DNA of 64,000 nt. Source: Sacculina carcini (Eukaryota; Arthropoda; Thecostraca; Sacculinidae). Location: assembly GCA_916048095.2 (NCBI GenBank), contig OU696570.1, positions 9,601,816-9,665,815 on the forward strand, in the 5' to 3' direction. Positions 43,085 to 54,754 of the stretch are shown here, one piece after another. The notes beneath the pieces were generated by a model, which was not told the origin of the DNA, made no database searches, and worked only from the letters and a program-made list of their open reading frames with translations. The translations under genes and the position numbers were made by a program. Each line of letters starts with the position of its first letter. Position 1 is the first letter of the stretch.

Positions 43085-43440
43085 CCCCCCGACAAATTGG
43101 CTGGTGGGGTATGAATATGCAATTATATATATAATTAAATAATTACGCATTTGAACACAGCAGTAGAGAAGGCTGTGTTCGCGTGTAATTTTGCGGGGGC
43201 AAAGCCTCACGGCCCCGGCTGGCACACCGCAGGTCCGGCCGCCACACAAGTTATCGCAGTCACAGCCAGCACAGAAAACTGTACGGCTGCGCGCACACGA
43301 AGCCCGCCCTGCGGCAATTGGGCTATCACTTTTAGAAACGAACCCAACCGTTTCACCTCGCCAGGGAATCGAACCCTGGACCTCTCGTGCACAGAGCGTG
43401 CAATTATACCCCCGATAATTCTGCTGAGTTCAGTTCATTG
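43085..43440 (-). mobile_element. SINE-1 with tRNA-like head
   Basis: On the minus strand GGTCCAGGGTTCGATTCCCT (B box region, 43362-43381) follows a partial tRNA-like start (GGGGGTATAATTGCACGC). The body then matches the copy at 16920-17275. The D arm looks partly deleted. RNA polymerase III transcription would start near 43435. Confidence 0.65.
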
Positions 43441-44191
43441 TGTATATTGTCATAAAATCAGCATAGAAGGCAACAACAACAACAACAAATGTATTTACTA
43501 TAGCGCACACAGAAATCAGAGGCGCGAAACATAACAAATAAATGGACAAAAGAAAAAAAATAGAATTAAGTATCTCGGCGGGGGAGAGTCACAATGAGCA
43601 GTCGAAGAAAGTCTATATACATGGTAATATTAGAGTAAATATAGAGTAAATACATGAATATGAATAAATATATGTAAATATAGAGTTATTGAGCAAAATT
43701 ATCGAATAAGTGAAAGTAAGTGAGGGCACAAACAATCAAGTGGCAATATGAGGGTTATTGGCGTCAAAAAGGGGGAGTGAGAGGGGATGGCAAGGATAGT
43801 AAATACTTGTGCAGTGAGGTAGAAAAGGACCTGTAAGATTTATTCTCCAGTATGTGAGGAGGTAAATAATTATATACACGAGGAGTAGAGAAAAAGAATG
43901 ATTTGCGGACCATTTGGATACATGGAGAGCAGGAGGGGAGACGAGGGGAACAGGACGATGGCTAGAAAGATTGGTGTTACAGGTTAGTAGCGAAGACAGA
44001 TAGGCAGGTGGAGAAGACGTGTGAAGAAGTTTATATACAAGACAACATAGCTTAAAATGAATCCTAGAGACAGCGTGCAGCCAACCGTGTTATGTTATGA
44101 ACATGAACATGATTGGAGCAAAAAACATTGTAATTGACTGGTAAAGAATAATGAATGTCTACACATACAGATTCGAGAAAAGGCATGATTC

Positions 44192-45612
44192 TCAGTCATC
44201 GTTTGGGTATTGTTCCATCGAATGGTAAAATAAAGAGTTACAATAGTTAATACGTGAGAATATATAAGAATTTACAAGGATAAGAGCGGATGCCTCGTTA
44301 GCCTCGATGCCTGACAGACCAGACCAAGAGTTGACCGACCAGACCAAGTTTAAAAAGAGAGAAAGGAAAGTAAATTTGAATGTCGTCCGCGTAAATATGA
44401 AATGAGATAGGATAAGAGCGAAGAATAGGGCAAAGAGAAGAAACATAAAGATTGAATAGAAGGGGACCGAGAAGAGAGCCTTGAGGAACACCGGATTTGA
44501 GAGGTACATGAGTGGAAAATTCTGCATTGGAGCGTGCAGCAAAGGTCCTGTCAGTCAGGTAGGAAGACAGGAGATTTAGGGCAGAAGATGAAAGGCCAAC
44601 GTGAGCAAGATCTTGACAGAGAATAGAATGGTCGACGAGGTCAAAAGCAGAAGAGAAACCTAGATAAATAAAGACGACAGAGTCGCCGGTAGAAAAAGAA
44701 GTACAAATAGCATTTAAGAGGGAAATCAAGGGCTGGGATCAACGGCTGAATTTATACAAGGTCGCAGCTGGGGAAGAATAGCGGCTTCCAGGATCTTGGA
44801 TAGGAGAGGAAGAAGAGATATAGCTGCTGCTGGCCTATAGCTGCTGGAAGGGAAAGGTCCAGGGAAAGCTTTTAGGATAGGGAGACAATTGAGTGTTTAG
44901 ATGCCAGAAAAGTACCATGGAGGATAGAAGAGTTGATAAAGTGAGTGAGTAAAGAAACGAGAAGAATGACGGAGTCCGAAAGGGCCTCAATGTTGATAGA
45001 GTCAGCAAGGCACCTCGAATTTTGTAGTTTCTTAAGGAAAATGGCGGTGGTAGCAGGAGAGATAGAAGAAAAGGAATCCAAGGAGATATTGGAAGACGGG
45101 AAAGTCAAGGGCAGTGAAGAGGACGGCAGTTTTGATTTGGCTTTGGTATGTTTTTCTTGGAAGAATAATGAAAAGTCAGAAGCCGAAATTGAGCAGGGAG
45201 TTGATTTTGCAATACCGGTGAGAGATTTCAAGGTGGACCACTTGAACTGGGAGGACGTTGAGCGGGAAGTAATTTTTGATTTATAGAAAGATGATTTGGC
45301 GGCATTAACAGCAGAAATGAAAAAATTTCGGGCAGTGCAAAACTGAAACCAGTTCATGTCAGTTTTGAACCGGCGCCAGCAGAGCTCACGGCCCCGAGAC
45401 TGAGCTCGCAGACGGCGTAAGTCAGGTGTTAGCCATGGTTGTTGGGTAACAGAAGGTTTGACGACACATATGCGCAAGGGGAACAGTGTATCATTGATGC
45501 TAGACAAACACTCATTGATAAAATGGTAAAGAGTCAAAGAGGGAAGGAAATGGTAATGTATCGGAAAGAGAGAATGAGAGACGAGAAGCCTGAAATGGGA
45601 AGTCAAAATCAC
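44192..45612 (-). pseudogene. LINE B copy 8 ORF2, linker and reverse transcriptase
   Basis: 44872-45612 carries the post-endonuclease linker (VTQQPWLTPDLRRLRAQSRG). 44298-44729 carries the palm: VVFIYLGFSSAFDLVDHSIL, where the first catalytic position reads Gly, then LKSGVPQGSLLGPLLFNLYV and FHIYADDIQIYFPFS with an intact Y-A-D-D box. Frames change near 44300 and 44730-44870. Sister copies have Asp at the first position, so this copy is inactive. Confidence 0.8.
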
Positions 45613-45629
45613 GGAAGATTCATGAGAAG

Positions 45630-46507
45630 TAAGTTTTAGAAGGGTTGAAGTTACGATGCACCTGAAAATTTATGGCAAATGAGAGGCGGATATGATCGGA
45701 AATAGTGGGATCTGGAGGGTAGGTGAGTAGATTAAAGGCAATTAGATTAGCTGATGGGCAAATGAGAATGTCGAGTGTATGGCCAGAAGAGTGTGATGTA
45801 CCCGAGTTAATGATAGAAAGTTCCCAAGAATCAAGTAAGGAGATGAAATCATTGGCGTAGGTTTGAAGTGAGGGAGAATCTACCCAGAAGTTAAAATCTC
45901 CAAGGACAATAAATTTGTCACAACAATCTTAAAATCTAATAGGTTAAAATAATCTAAGTAAGATAAAATCTCCTAGGACAATACATTTGTCACAACAATT
46001 TTGAAACAAAAGGGATATAAGAGTTTCAGAATCTGCAATAAAATTGGAAGAAGAACCAGGATTGTTGTGATGATAAACGAGAAGAAAGCCAATTTTACGA
46101 GATGAGGGTAGTGAGAGAGATAGTGCAATAAATTCAAAGCAAGTAGATGTGGATGAGAGATCAAATATTGGAGAGAAAGCGAGAGAAGACATACAAATTA
46201 CACCCAAGCCGCCACTTGTAGATTTAGACGAGTTTGAGGAGGAACGAATTACGTGCAAAAAATTAAACGCTGTGAAGGCAGGTACGCCACATTCCTGCAG
46301 CCCAGTTTCCGTGAGAAACAGGATATGATGATTTAGGTGCGAAAGTAGGTCTGAGATTACGGGGAGTTTGTTGCGTGTTGAGCGTATATTGAGTAGGCCG
46401 GCTGGAGAGGAGAGGGTATTAGAATTTGAGGCGTTACTTGAAGGGAGTGAGAGTGTGAGGTATGGGAAGGTGGGGAGTGTGGCGAGGGAGAGCGGACGGC
46501 TAGTCAC
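45630..46507 (-). pseudogene. LINE B copy 8 ORF2, endonuclease
   Basis: LLNIRSTRNKLPVISDLL holds the Asn, ILFLTETGLQ the Glu, GGLGVICMSS and VYHHNNPGSSS follow, and CIVLGDFILLRLF is where GDFN is expected. A 44-bp piece (45893-45936) is repeated at 45965-46008, and the GDFN motif is intact in the outer copy. The duplication explains the frame break. The rest of the domain is degraded toward 45630. Confidence 0.75.
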
Positions 46508-46568
46508 CCTTCAGCACTCGACACACGGCAGCGCGAGGGAGAAGTGGGGGCAGAGGGAAGAGGGGCGA

Positions 46569-47652
46569 CTATGGTGCGGGCACGGATGGATTCGCGAACT
46601 GCGAGGAAAGAGAGCCATTGTGGGGAGAGCAGGAGTGATCGGACGGGCGTGAGTGACGGGCGCAGCTTACACATTTTGGCCTGGCGCGATTTTGACAGGC
46701 GGAAGACTGATGAGGGCCCGCGCAGAAACCGCATATCACAGCGTTTTTGACCCAACAGCGCTCAGTGTGATGTACTAGACCCGCGCACCGACCGCATTGG
46801 ACCACCCAAAAGCGGTCGTACACGGTGCAGCAGCACAGACCAGCGAAAAGCCGATCGCCGACCGCTTTGTTCGCCCGCCGAACTTCCGGCATGACGGCCA
46901 GTACAGCATGTGACACACCAGACTTGGCTGTGTAGGTATTTAGGGTAAAATACCCTGAATTTGGACGCAGGGGCGGACGAAATGATCGGATTATTGGCGC
47001 GAAGAGATGAAGTCGGTTGATTCGATGAGATAAGGGGCACATTGGTAAGAGTTATTTTCGGAAGGAGCGAGGGAGCACGTTCACGGACGGTCAGTTGGAC
47101 GTTGTTCAGACCGTCCTCGAGTTTCGTCACGGCCTGCTTGGCAGCGTCTTTCGTGTGGCAGGAGAGCACGACCCCGTCCGCTCATGTTTGTCGCGCTTGA
47201 GCCACCGGAACAGCATCGAGAAGTTTCTCCACTTTCTCGGTATCTACAGTGGCGTTGTCGGTGGTTCTAAGCACCACCGTAGAGGAGTGACGGGAGCCAG
47301 TAGCAAGTTCAGCAGTTGGCGAAGTGGGCGGAGCGTACACTGAAGACACTGTATGTTTGATCTCACTTAGGAGATCCGTCTTCAGTTGAGCCAGTTGCGA
47401 TTCAAGTGAGCGGGATAGCTCTTTCGTTGACCTCCTACTTTGTTCGCCTTTGCGTGCTGAGTAGTCGTCAACAAATTCTGGGCACAGCCAGAAAAGATTG
47501 CGCTTTCTGACCGCCGCATAAGCCGCCGAAGAGAGAGCGACACAAGAGGGGTGAAGAGTGCGGTCACAGCCTTTGCAGTGAATACGAGCGCCGGACTTGA
47601 CAATGTCACCACAGGAGCACGGCCGCATACCGTCGTTAGATTTAGCCGCCAT
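46569..47652 (-). pseudogene. LINE B copy 8 ORF1, PHD-like finger and zinc knuckles
   Basis: The start MAAKSNDGMRPCSCGD begins a Cys-rich finger (CSCGD, IHCKGCDRTLHPSC, FWLC) like a PHD/ESCRT-type zinc finger, then a coiled-coil-like Lys/Glu stretch (47182-47652). A middle piece (DAAKQAVTKLEDGLNNVQ) resembles an RRM. The last frame (46569-47042) has GVSHAVLAVMPEVRRANKA, then three zinc knuckles: CGRCAGLVHHTERC, CGFCAGPHQSSAC and CVSCARHSRPSDHSC. A stop near 47180 and a frame change near 47000 break it. ORF1 would bind the LINE RNA. Confidence 0.75.
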
Positions 47653-47975
47653 GATTCACGGTAACAGCACTTCGCCACCGAGGGAGAACACAAACAAACA
47701 CACGGAGGAGCACCGATGGAGGATACAAGCACACGTCTACTCACGACGAACGCTGACACAAGACTGGAAAATGACAATAGACCAAAAATGTAAGAATTTA
47801 CAAATATGTGAAGAATTATATTACGCAATACACTTTTCATTGGGGTATGTGTGTTGTAATTGAATAGGCTGAAAATAGTTGAGGATCTCATGCAATTGGC
47901 CAACTGAGTCAGCTTTGAACACTAATGCATGATGCCTGTCATCCCCCCGAGCCTCGACAAAAATCTACGCCCATG

Positions 47976-48045
47976 GTGGTAATAGTGATTTCACTCTTCC
48001 CATGATACTCGATATGCCTGTAATTGATAATAATAATAATAATAA
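47976..48045 (+). mobile_element. Remainder of LINE A copy 2 3' end
   Basis: GTGGTAATAGTGATTTCACT, CTTCCCATGATACTCGATAT, GCCTGTAATTGATAATAATA complete the LINE A terminus that breaks at 43047. It ends with a (TAA)n tail. Confidence 0.85.
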
Positions 48046-48073
48046 GTATGATTGCGGAGGGTCTGTCAAGATA

Positions 48074-49274
48074 TTAGCGTATAGGATAGAGGGATCTCAA
48101 GATATGACGGCAAGTGCGGGCGACAGAGAGGATATTGTCGGAGAAAGAGAGTGATGAGTCAAAAATAACGCCGAGATTGCGAGCTGTGGAGGATAGGATA
48201 AGAGGTAAGTGAGGAGGAAGAATACGAGGAAGATGAAGAGCCAGAGACTCAGACTTGGACGAATTGTGGAGAAGGTCACGAGAAGATGCCCAAGAAGTGA
48301 TGGTGGATAGGATTCTAGAGAGAAAACACGGAGAAGGAAAAGGAAGAGGGATATATAACTGAATGTCATCAGCGTAGATATGAAATGAGATGGAATACTT
48401 ATGAAGGAGAGGGCAGAGGGAGGACATGTAAAGGTTAGAGAGTATCGGGCCAAGAATACATCCCTGAGGGACACCTGATGAAAGATGGATAGGATCGGAT
48501 ACAGAGGAATTGAAGTAGACAGCGTAGGTCCTTCCGGAAAGGTACGATTTAAAGAGAGAGAGAGAGAGAGAGATAGAGAGCAGAAGACGAGATACCAAGA
48601 TGAGAGAAGTCGTGAATAAGGAAAGAGTGATTAATAAGGTCGAATGCGGAGGACATATCGAGAATAACGAGAAGGACAGAACGACGGAACGAGAAGTGCG
48701 ACAGGATGCCGTTGGAGATAGAAAGAAGAACTGATTCGGTAGAATAAGAAGGGCGAACCCCGGATCGGAAGGGATCAAGAAACTGACAGATGAAGGTGGA
48801 AAGTTGTGCGGAGATAGCGGACCCGAGAAATTGAGACGAAAAGCTCAGACGAGATATAGGACGATAGTTACTAAGTATAGCAGGGTCAAGATTGGGTTTT
48901 TTAAGAATTAGACGGACAATTGCATGCTTGTCAGCGAGAAACTGACCGTAAAGGAAAGAGGAGTTAATAAGATGCAGGAGATAAGGAACCAGGCAAGGAA
49001 AGGATTCGGAGATAGCAAGGAAGTTAATGGGATCAGCTGGTGAGAAGGATAGCTTGGAAGAGGAAGCAAGGGAAAGGATTTGAAGATCAATGTGAGAAAT
49101 GGACGTAAACCGGTGATGAGTGGAAGTGTGAGTGAGAGCAGCACAAGTGGTGGGAATACTAGATTGTGCAAATTTTTCTTCTTCAGAGAAAAAGGTTAAG
49201 AAGTCGGGAGCCGTTAGAGGAGAGGAGGAAGCAGGAGAGTGAAGACCGCGGAGAGAGTTCAGAGTGGACCACAT
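48074..49274 (-). pseudogene. LINE B copy 9 reverse transcriptase
   Basis: 49274-48549 holds the linker and fingers: RLILKKPNLDPAILSNYRPI, VRPSYSTESVLLSISNGI and LLVILDMSSAFDLINHSFL with the catalytic Asp. 48778-48074 continues in another frame with LSSGVPQGCILGPILSNLYM, SFHIYADDIQLYIP and ARNLGVIFDSSLSFSD. All catalytic positions are intact. A (GA)n-like run (48555-48575) marks the frame change. Confidence 0.85.
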
Positions 49275-50044
49275 GACTTGGAAGAACGAGAAAGGGACGA
49301 GAGTTTGGAGCTATAGTAGTTGATTTTAGCAGCAGAAAGAGCAAAAGTGAAAAATAAGCGAGCGGAGCAAAACAAAAACCAATGCGAAGAAGATCGTGAG
49401 CGCCTCCAGATACGGTCAATACTTCGTTGAAGAGATTTAAGTACACTAAGCTGAGGAGATGACCAAGAAGGAGAGCGAGAGGAAGATGAGCGAGTGATGA
49501 TGGGGAGCATAATATTATTTATATGGGGAGTGCGGAAGATAAATATGGATAGATATCATGGGGAGGAAGATAATACAGAGCAGTAATTGGGAGACAGGAA
49601 GATAATAGTGAGCGAAATCGAATATAATTAAAACATTTGTAGTTACGATAGCAGGACGGAGTATGAGAAGAGGGACAAGTGAGCGGCAGAGTAGGTAAAA
49701 GGAGGCTATGGTCAGAGACAGAGGAATCAGGAGGAAATACAAAGACGTCGGAAGGGACAGGATCAGACGAGAGAAATGGGGAGGGAAACAGGACTAGATC
49801 AAGTGTATGGCCAGATTTATGTGTAGGAGAAGTAGAAGAATAGTAGAGAACATTGGAAGTAATTATTGTGACATAATTCTAGTAGTAAGGATTGGCCGAT
49901 GGTGAGTCAAGCCAGAAATTGAAGTCGCCGAGTATGATAAAATGACTGGAAAAAATAGACGAGACCGCTTCAGTGAGAGGAAGAAACTTTAAAAAACATC
50001 GCGGAAGTGCCGGGGCGATTGGTACGGTAAATGAATGTAATAAG
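49183..50044 (-). pseudogene. LINE B copy 9 linker and endonuclease remains
   Basis: 50085-49879 reads FLPLTEAVSSIFSSHFIILG, then DFNFWLDSPSANPYY, with intact GDFN. 49742-49515 and 49510-49183 are degraded endonuclease and linker pieces in shifting frames. Confidence 0.7.
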
Positions 50045-50335
50045 CGCACACACACTTGACTGGCACAGCACAGTATATCCTCCAACAGTCAAACCTAGAA
50101 CACGACTCCTCGCTCACACCGTGACACACGGGAGCACACGCGGACTCACACACACGCAAAGTCCTCACCCGCCGCAGCAACCAATCAGCAGCGAGCCGGT
50201 CACTCGCCGCCGCCGCGGGGAATGGACAGTTCAAGGCGTGACACTCATACATACATACAAACACAGTACACAACACGAGCACAAACGCGAATCACACACA
50301 CACACACACACACTAAGACTCCATGCACATAATGC
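50045..50335 (+). repeat. CA-rich repeat H4
   Basis: It matches H3 from CGACTCC.C, CTCACACCGT.AC.CACGG to GCGAGCCGGTCACTC and GCCGCCGCGGGG. The GC hairpin head is not preserved. It is followed by (CA)n at 50298-50313. Confidence 0.6.
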
Positions 50336-50944
50336 TACAATGATAAGGATGCAAATATTGTTAAAAGAGGGTACCGAGAGAATGAGAGCTAGGAATTCGA
50401 ATGAGGTGGGAGAAGGAACCAGATTGGAAAGGGACGAAATGGAGATAGCTTTGGAGAATAGACAGCCTACCCCGCCACCCGAGGACTTGGAACTGTCGCG
50501 CGATTAGTGCAGAAATGAACAACATGAAGATAAGTTAGCAGAAAATGAGGAAATATCAGAATTAAGGAGCCAAGTTTCAGCAAGACAGAGAATAGACAGA
50601 TTATGGGAGGCAAAGAGGTGGGATATGTGAGTCGATTTATTTCAAACCGATCTTATGTTGAGAAATCCAATTGTAAGATACTTAGAGTTAAGAGGTGGAC
50701 TAGGTGGATGGGAAGAAAGTGAGGAATAGGAGAGGGAATAGTGCGTGACGTGAAACGGACTCACCGCAACACGGACTCACACAATGTGCGTGACGGCGGA
50801 AACGGACTCACCGCAACAACACAATCGATCAATGTCAGAACGGTTGGGCATTGCGGTCACAACACTCGCGCACAGAAAAAGACAGAGCAAATAAGGGATG
50901 CACAACTGAAGACACGGAGCTCACAGAAACAGCCCCACTCGCGA
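50336..50944 (+). other. Unassigned purine-rich stretch with a charged frame
   Basis: A plus frame to 50507 reads NRQPTPPPEDLELSRD near its end and is Arg/Glu-rich. I recognise no family. 50735-50830 repeats CGGACTCACCGCAACA twice. It could be LINE B ORF1 or UTR-related. Confidence 0.3.
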
Positions 50945-51165
50945 CGGCTACTCGACTACAACTCAATAAACCATTAATCAATAACAACAACCAATAACAA
51001 TAACAACAATAAACCATTGTCCGATATCACTCCATAATCTCACTCCGCCCACACTTCTCAATAGATAACAACTATCAACAATAAATGTCATTCAATTAAT
51101 GACAACCATAAATAATAAGTAAGTAATACACAACAATCAACAAAAATAAATATGATTCAACTATT
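50945..51165 (-). mobile_element. LINE A 3' UTR fragment
   Basis: AATAAACCATTGTCCGATAT, CTCACTCCGCCCACACTTCT and AATAAATATGATTCAACT match the LINE A 3' UTR at 10310-10560. It joins a LINE B tail at 51166. Confidence 0.7.
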
Positions 51166-51880
51166 TACTATAGCGCCTGTAAAAACACGGGCGCGCATAA
51201 CTTCAAGACGAATAACAAAGCGTGAATACATATATACATATACATACATACACAAACATGCACTTATACATATGCACACATACACAAACATCCACATATA
51301 GATATACATACATACACAAACATGCACTTATACATATACATACATACACAAACATGCACTTATACATACACATATACACATGAGTTTTGAGTACAATAAA
51401 TAGGAATAGAAAATGGCTAGCTGAATGGAATCAGAGTTTGGCAAAAGGAGTGAGAGTGTGAGAAGCAGGATCAAACGAGATGTCAAAAAGGTGATTTTGA
51501 AGTCGGGAAGCAAACATGCGGTAGGAAGAAGATGAAGTAATATGAGAAGGAAGATAATTATAGATGCGCGGACCGAAGAAAATAAAAGATTTAGAGGACC
51601 ACGAAGATTCATTAGTGGCCCGAGGACATATGAGGGGAACAGGTCTACGAGAAGAAACATTATCAGAACGAGTTAAAAGACTGACTAGGTAGGGCGGTTG
51701 ACTAGGATCATGAAGGAGTTTGAAGATTAGACAGCAAAGGCGAAAGTGAATACGAGAGACAATTGGAAGCCAACGAAACTTAAATAGAAAACTGGAGGTA
51801 TGACGGCAAGGAGTAGGGTGAAGAACAAATCGGCAGATTGGTTAAGAACACGTTGTAGTATTTTTAGGGAAGAACGAGGA
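51166..51880 (-). mobile_element. LINE B copy 10, 3' part
   Basis: TTTACTATAGCGCCTGTAAA and CACGGGCGCGC are the 3' stem-loop. A CA/TA-rich 3' UTR follows, with a roughly 64-bp repeat of CATACACAAACATGCACTTA (51250-51370). A degraded C-terminal frame (51328-51860) includes GGTCCTCTAAATC-type sequence. Confidence 0.7.
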
Positions 51881-51884
51881 TATT

Positions 51885-52680
51885 TTGATAACTACAAATA
51901 TAAATAAATAGAAGATAAATAATAATAATTATGAATAAATAACAATAAATATGAATAAATAACAGTAAATATGAATAAATAACAATAAATATGAATAAAT
52001 AACAATGAATACGAATAAATGACAATAAATATGAATACATATGAATAAATAACAATGAACATGAATAAATAATTATAAATATGAATAAATAACAATACAT
52101 ATAAATAAATAACAATAAATATGAATAAACAACAATAAATATGAATAAATAACAATAAATATGAATAAATAACAATATATATTAATAAATAACAATATAT
52201 ATGAATAAATAACAATATATATGAATAAATAACAATATATATGAATAAATAACAATATATATGAATAAATAACAATAAATATGAATAAATAACAACCAAT
52301 ACAAATTAATTAATTAATTAATAACACTCAAAATTCAATTACGCTCTTTCAATAGCATTTCATTTGGCCTTGACTTTGTTCGAATTGTTCTGCAAGAAAG
52401 CCTCCTACTTCAACGCGTTCCATGTACCCACAGGAAGCAAGGAAGGAAGGAAGGAAGGAAGGCCAGAAGGAAGCAACGTTGGAATTGCTTTGTGCGGCAA
52501 CTAATTGGATACAGGCACTGGGAATGTTGTCTGGATGAAAACTGTGTGCTTCTTGCTGCCACAAAATCATCAGAAATTGATTTTCTCATCAGATGATGGT
52601 CGTGCCTGATATTGTACAGCATGCACACGCAGTTGACCTTTCAATGATGGCAAGAGCTAGCAAGGACCAAATAAAACAGG
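51885..52680 (-). mobile_element. LINE A copy 3, 3' fragment
   Basis: The coding remnant 52340-52680 matches the C-terminus of copy 1 (SIPDDFVAAR-type, here SISDDFVAARSTQFSSRQHS). Its 3' UTR is almost entirely a 20-bp minisatellite (51923-52300). An (AAGG)n run expands the coding part at 52440-52464. The conserved 3' terminus is missing on the left. Confidence 0.8.
51923..52300 (-). repeat. 20-bp minisatellite GAATAAATAACAATAAATAT
   Basis: About 19 units with mild drift. The YLFIFIVIYSY frames are by-products. Confidence 0.9.
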
Positions 52681-52799
52681 GAAGATAAACACCGACATAT
52701 TTTGATATTGAAAACAACATCCACAAATACATGAACAGACAAATATAAACACTGGCATACGTCACACACAAGCACGATTAGCACAAACATAGGACATCA

Positions 52800-53280
52800 G
52801 GGGCAGCTGGGGCAGCTGTGAGCGGGATCAAATGCATAAAACAAAGGAAAACAAAACACAAAGTCCAGTAGTATTAGTATGTACTTGGCGAAAATATGGA
52901 GAGCTATGCAAAAGTAGGGTCAATGAAATCTGAAAGGAGGTGTAATCGGCGATGGAAGAGAAAGCAGGTACTTATGCAGCGCAGAGGAAAAGGAAGAGTA
53001 TGAGTTATGCCGAAGGATATGAGGAGGAAGAGGGTTGTATAATCGGGGGCAGAGAAATAGAAAGACTTCGCGGACCAATTTGATGAATTGTCGGCGGGAG
53101 GGCAAACAAGAGGTACAGGACGGCGACTGAAAGGACGATCAGAGAAGGTAAGAAGTGAGAGCAAGTATGAGGGAGGAAAAGGTGTGTGGAGGAGTTTATA
53201 TACAATACAACACAGCTTATGTTGTATCCTTCAAAGAGCTGGCAGCCAGCCGAGTCCTCGGATATGAGCGTGGGTGGGTG
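52800..53280 (-). mobile_element. LINE B copy 11, C-terminal fragment
   Basis: Minus frames 52904-53164 read DNSSNWSAKSFYFSAPDYTT and related phases, the family B C-terminal signature. The 3' UTR at 52800-52900 is degraded. Confidence 0.7.
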
Positions 53281-54754
53281 TTTGCTTGTTTATTGAATTT
53301 TTGGGGTGCACCTAGAGATGCGACCTAAAAAAACGGTTTTTTTATATAAAAAAACGTTTTTTTGCCAAAACAACCTCGACCAAAAAACGTGTTTTAAGAG
53401 TCATGCAAAGAATTCAAATTATGGAAATGATATATTTGGGATGTTGAATGAATAAATTTTATCACCACATGAGTTATTCATGCTATTAGTGACCCTATCA
53501 AATTGAATAATAATTTAATATTCATAATGAAATTGTTATAATGTGTGAGAGCCCTAATATCATTCTTTGCATGGTACTGTGCGGCACTTCTATGTACAGT
53601 GCAGCTTTGCATTCAATTATTGAGTTAATCATTGTGTAAGAAAGCAGGGTTTGAGAACCGTTTTTTTTCTTCTAAAACTGAAACTGTTTGAAAAAAAAGC
53701 AACAGGTGGCATAATTTTTTTTTACATATTACCTTTTTCGTACCAGGAATGAACTACGTTGATTATAATAACTTCCATCATTTCATTCAACAGATCAATT
53801 ATTTGCAAATATATATGTACAAACACTGCAAATATTTACACATTATTTATTTATTGCAAATATTGGCAATCCTGACCAGAAAAACGGACAATATTTTCGT
53901 GTAGGAAAAATATATTTAATGTACAAAATGGTATTTGAACACAAGTAACTACATCAAAGAAGCCATCATCCATAAAACAAGTTAAAAAACAGGTTATTAA
54001 TAAAAAACAATTAATTTCGTTCAACTTTCCTTGATCTGCGGCCAATTTTTTTTAACCTCTACATCTACGAAAACCGTTTTAAAAAAAATACATTTTGAAA
54101 AAACATGGTTAAAAACAGTTTAAATCAAGTGGTTTAACCAGCCGCTTATACCAGCAGGCTACTTGTTATACAAAAGGTATTTGAACGCACATCAATCAAA
54201 TCTATATTCCATAGAGACAAATTGGACACAAAAATTCGAAATAAATAGTGTGATTTCAAGTCTGACTATACGATATTGAAGCTGTAGGCGCCATTCGTTC
54301 CTTGTAAATATTAATGCGTTATATTCTTGTATTTAGGCGCACACTTTTATTACATATATACATGCTACGTTATTCGTTACACTGTCGTATAAATTTGATG
54401 AAAAATGTTGTAGCACGTTATTCCAAACTCTTGTCTTCGCGAAACATGTGTAGTGTATTGAACCATGTCCTAGGGAACCACGCATAATTAAAACATAATC
54501 TTGTTTTGTGTTTAAATGTCTTTTATGTATGCATAAGTGACGTTTGTATAGTTTTTGAATTGTGTACATCCATGTTCGCCTGTTCATATGCATCAACGTG
54601 CATGTGTATTTGCTATGCATGTGTGTTGCCTATTTAGATACACTGTAATGTATTGTGTATGTGGATGTACGTGTTGCGCCCTGGTCCTCTATTCATTTAG
54701 TCGCGTGCTTTGCGCAAAAGCACAACCGTTTTGACCACTATCAGCTCGAGTTTA
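53281..54754. other. Long AT-rich stretch without a recognised gene
   Basis: TTATTGAATTTTTGGGGTGC at 53300 resembles the LINE D 3' end. CTAGAGATGCGACCTAAAAA at 53313 looks like a hAT end, but no matching right end exists. The rest has A/T homopolymers and AAACCGTTTT blocks. No frame with a recognisable product was found. Confidence 0.4.

Larger units (their letters stand above)
43465..47905 (-). mobile_element. LINE B copy 8, nearly full length
   Basis: It ends 3' with (CAA)n at 43465-43490 and the GCGC stem-loop. ORF2 (RT, then endonuclease) and ORF1 (zinc knuckles, PHD-like finger) follow in order toward 47905. It inserted into the hAT-like MITE. This is the only copy in the window with ORF1 and so the best source for the family's structure. 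Confidence 0.8.
43048..47975. mobile_element. hAT-like composite, 4.9 kb, duplication GTGGTAAT
   Basis: The left end CATGGGCGTAAATCTTGGGG and the reverse complement of the right end, CATGGGCGTAGATTTTTGTC, are inverted repeats. GTGGTAAT lies at 43040-43047 and 47976-47983. The 8-bp duplication and the end type fit a hAT MITE. The original MITE (about 43048-43140 plus 47906-47975) now holds a SINE and a nearly full LINE B. The surrounding LINE A sequence rejoins exactly across the insertion. Confidence 0.8.
48046..50044 (-). mobile_element. LINE B copy 9, endonuclease to RT
   Basis: The 3' end is cut at 48046 by the LINE A tail, so there is no 3' UTR. It runs from the RT thumb to the endonuclease (GDFNFWLDS near 49930). 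It ends at the H4 repeat near 50045. Confidence 0.8.

Noticed and set aside
51892..52299. Frame of YLFIFIVIYSY repeats resembling a membrane protein
   Set aside because: By-product of the 20-bp minisatellite.
53313..54140. Complete hAT element starting TAGAGATGCG
   Set aside because: No matching right end or 8-bp duplication was found.
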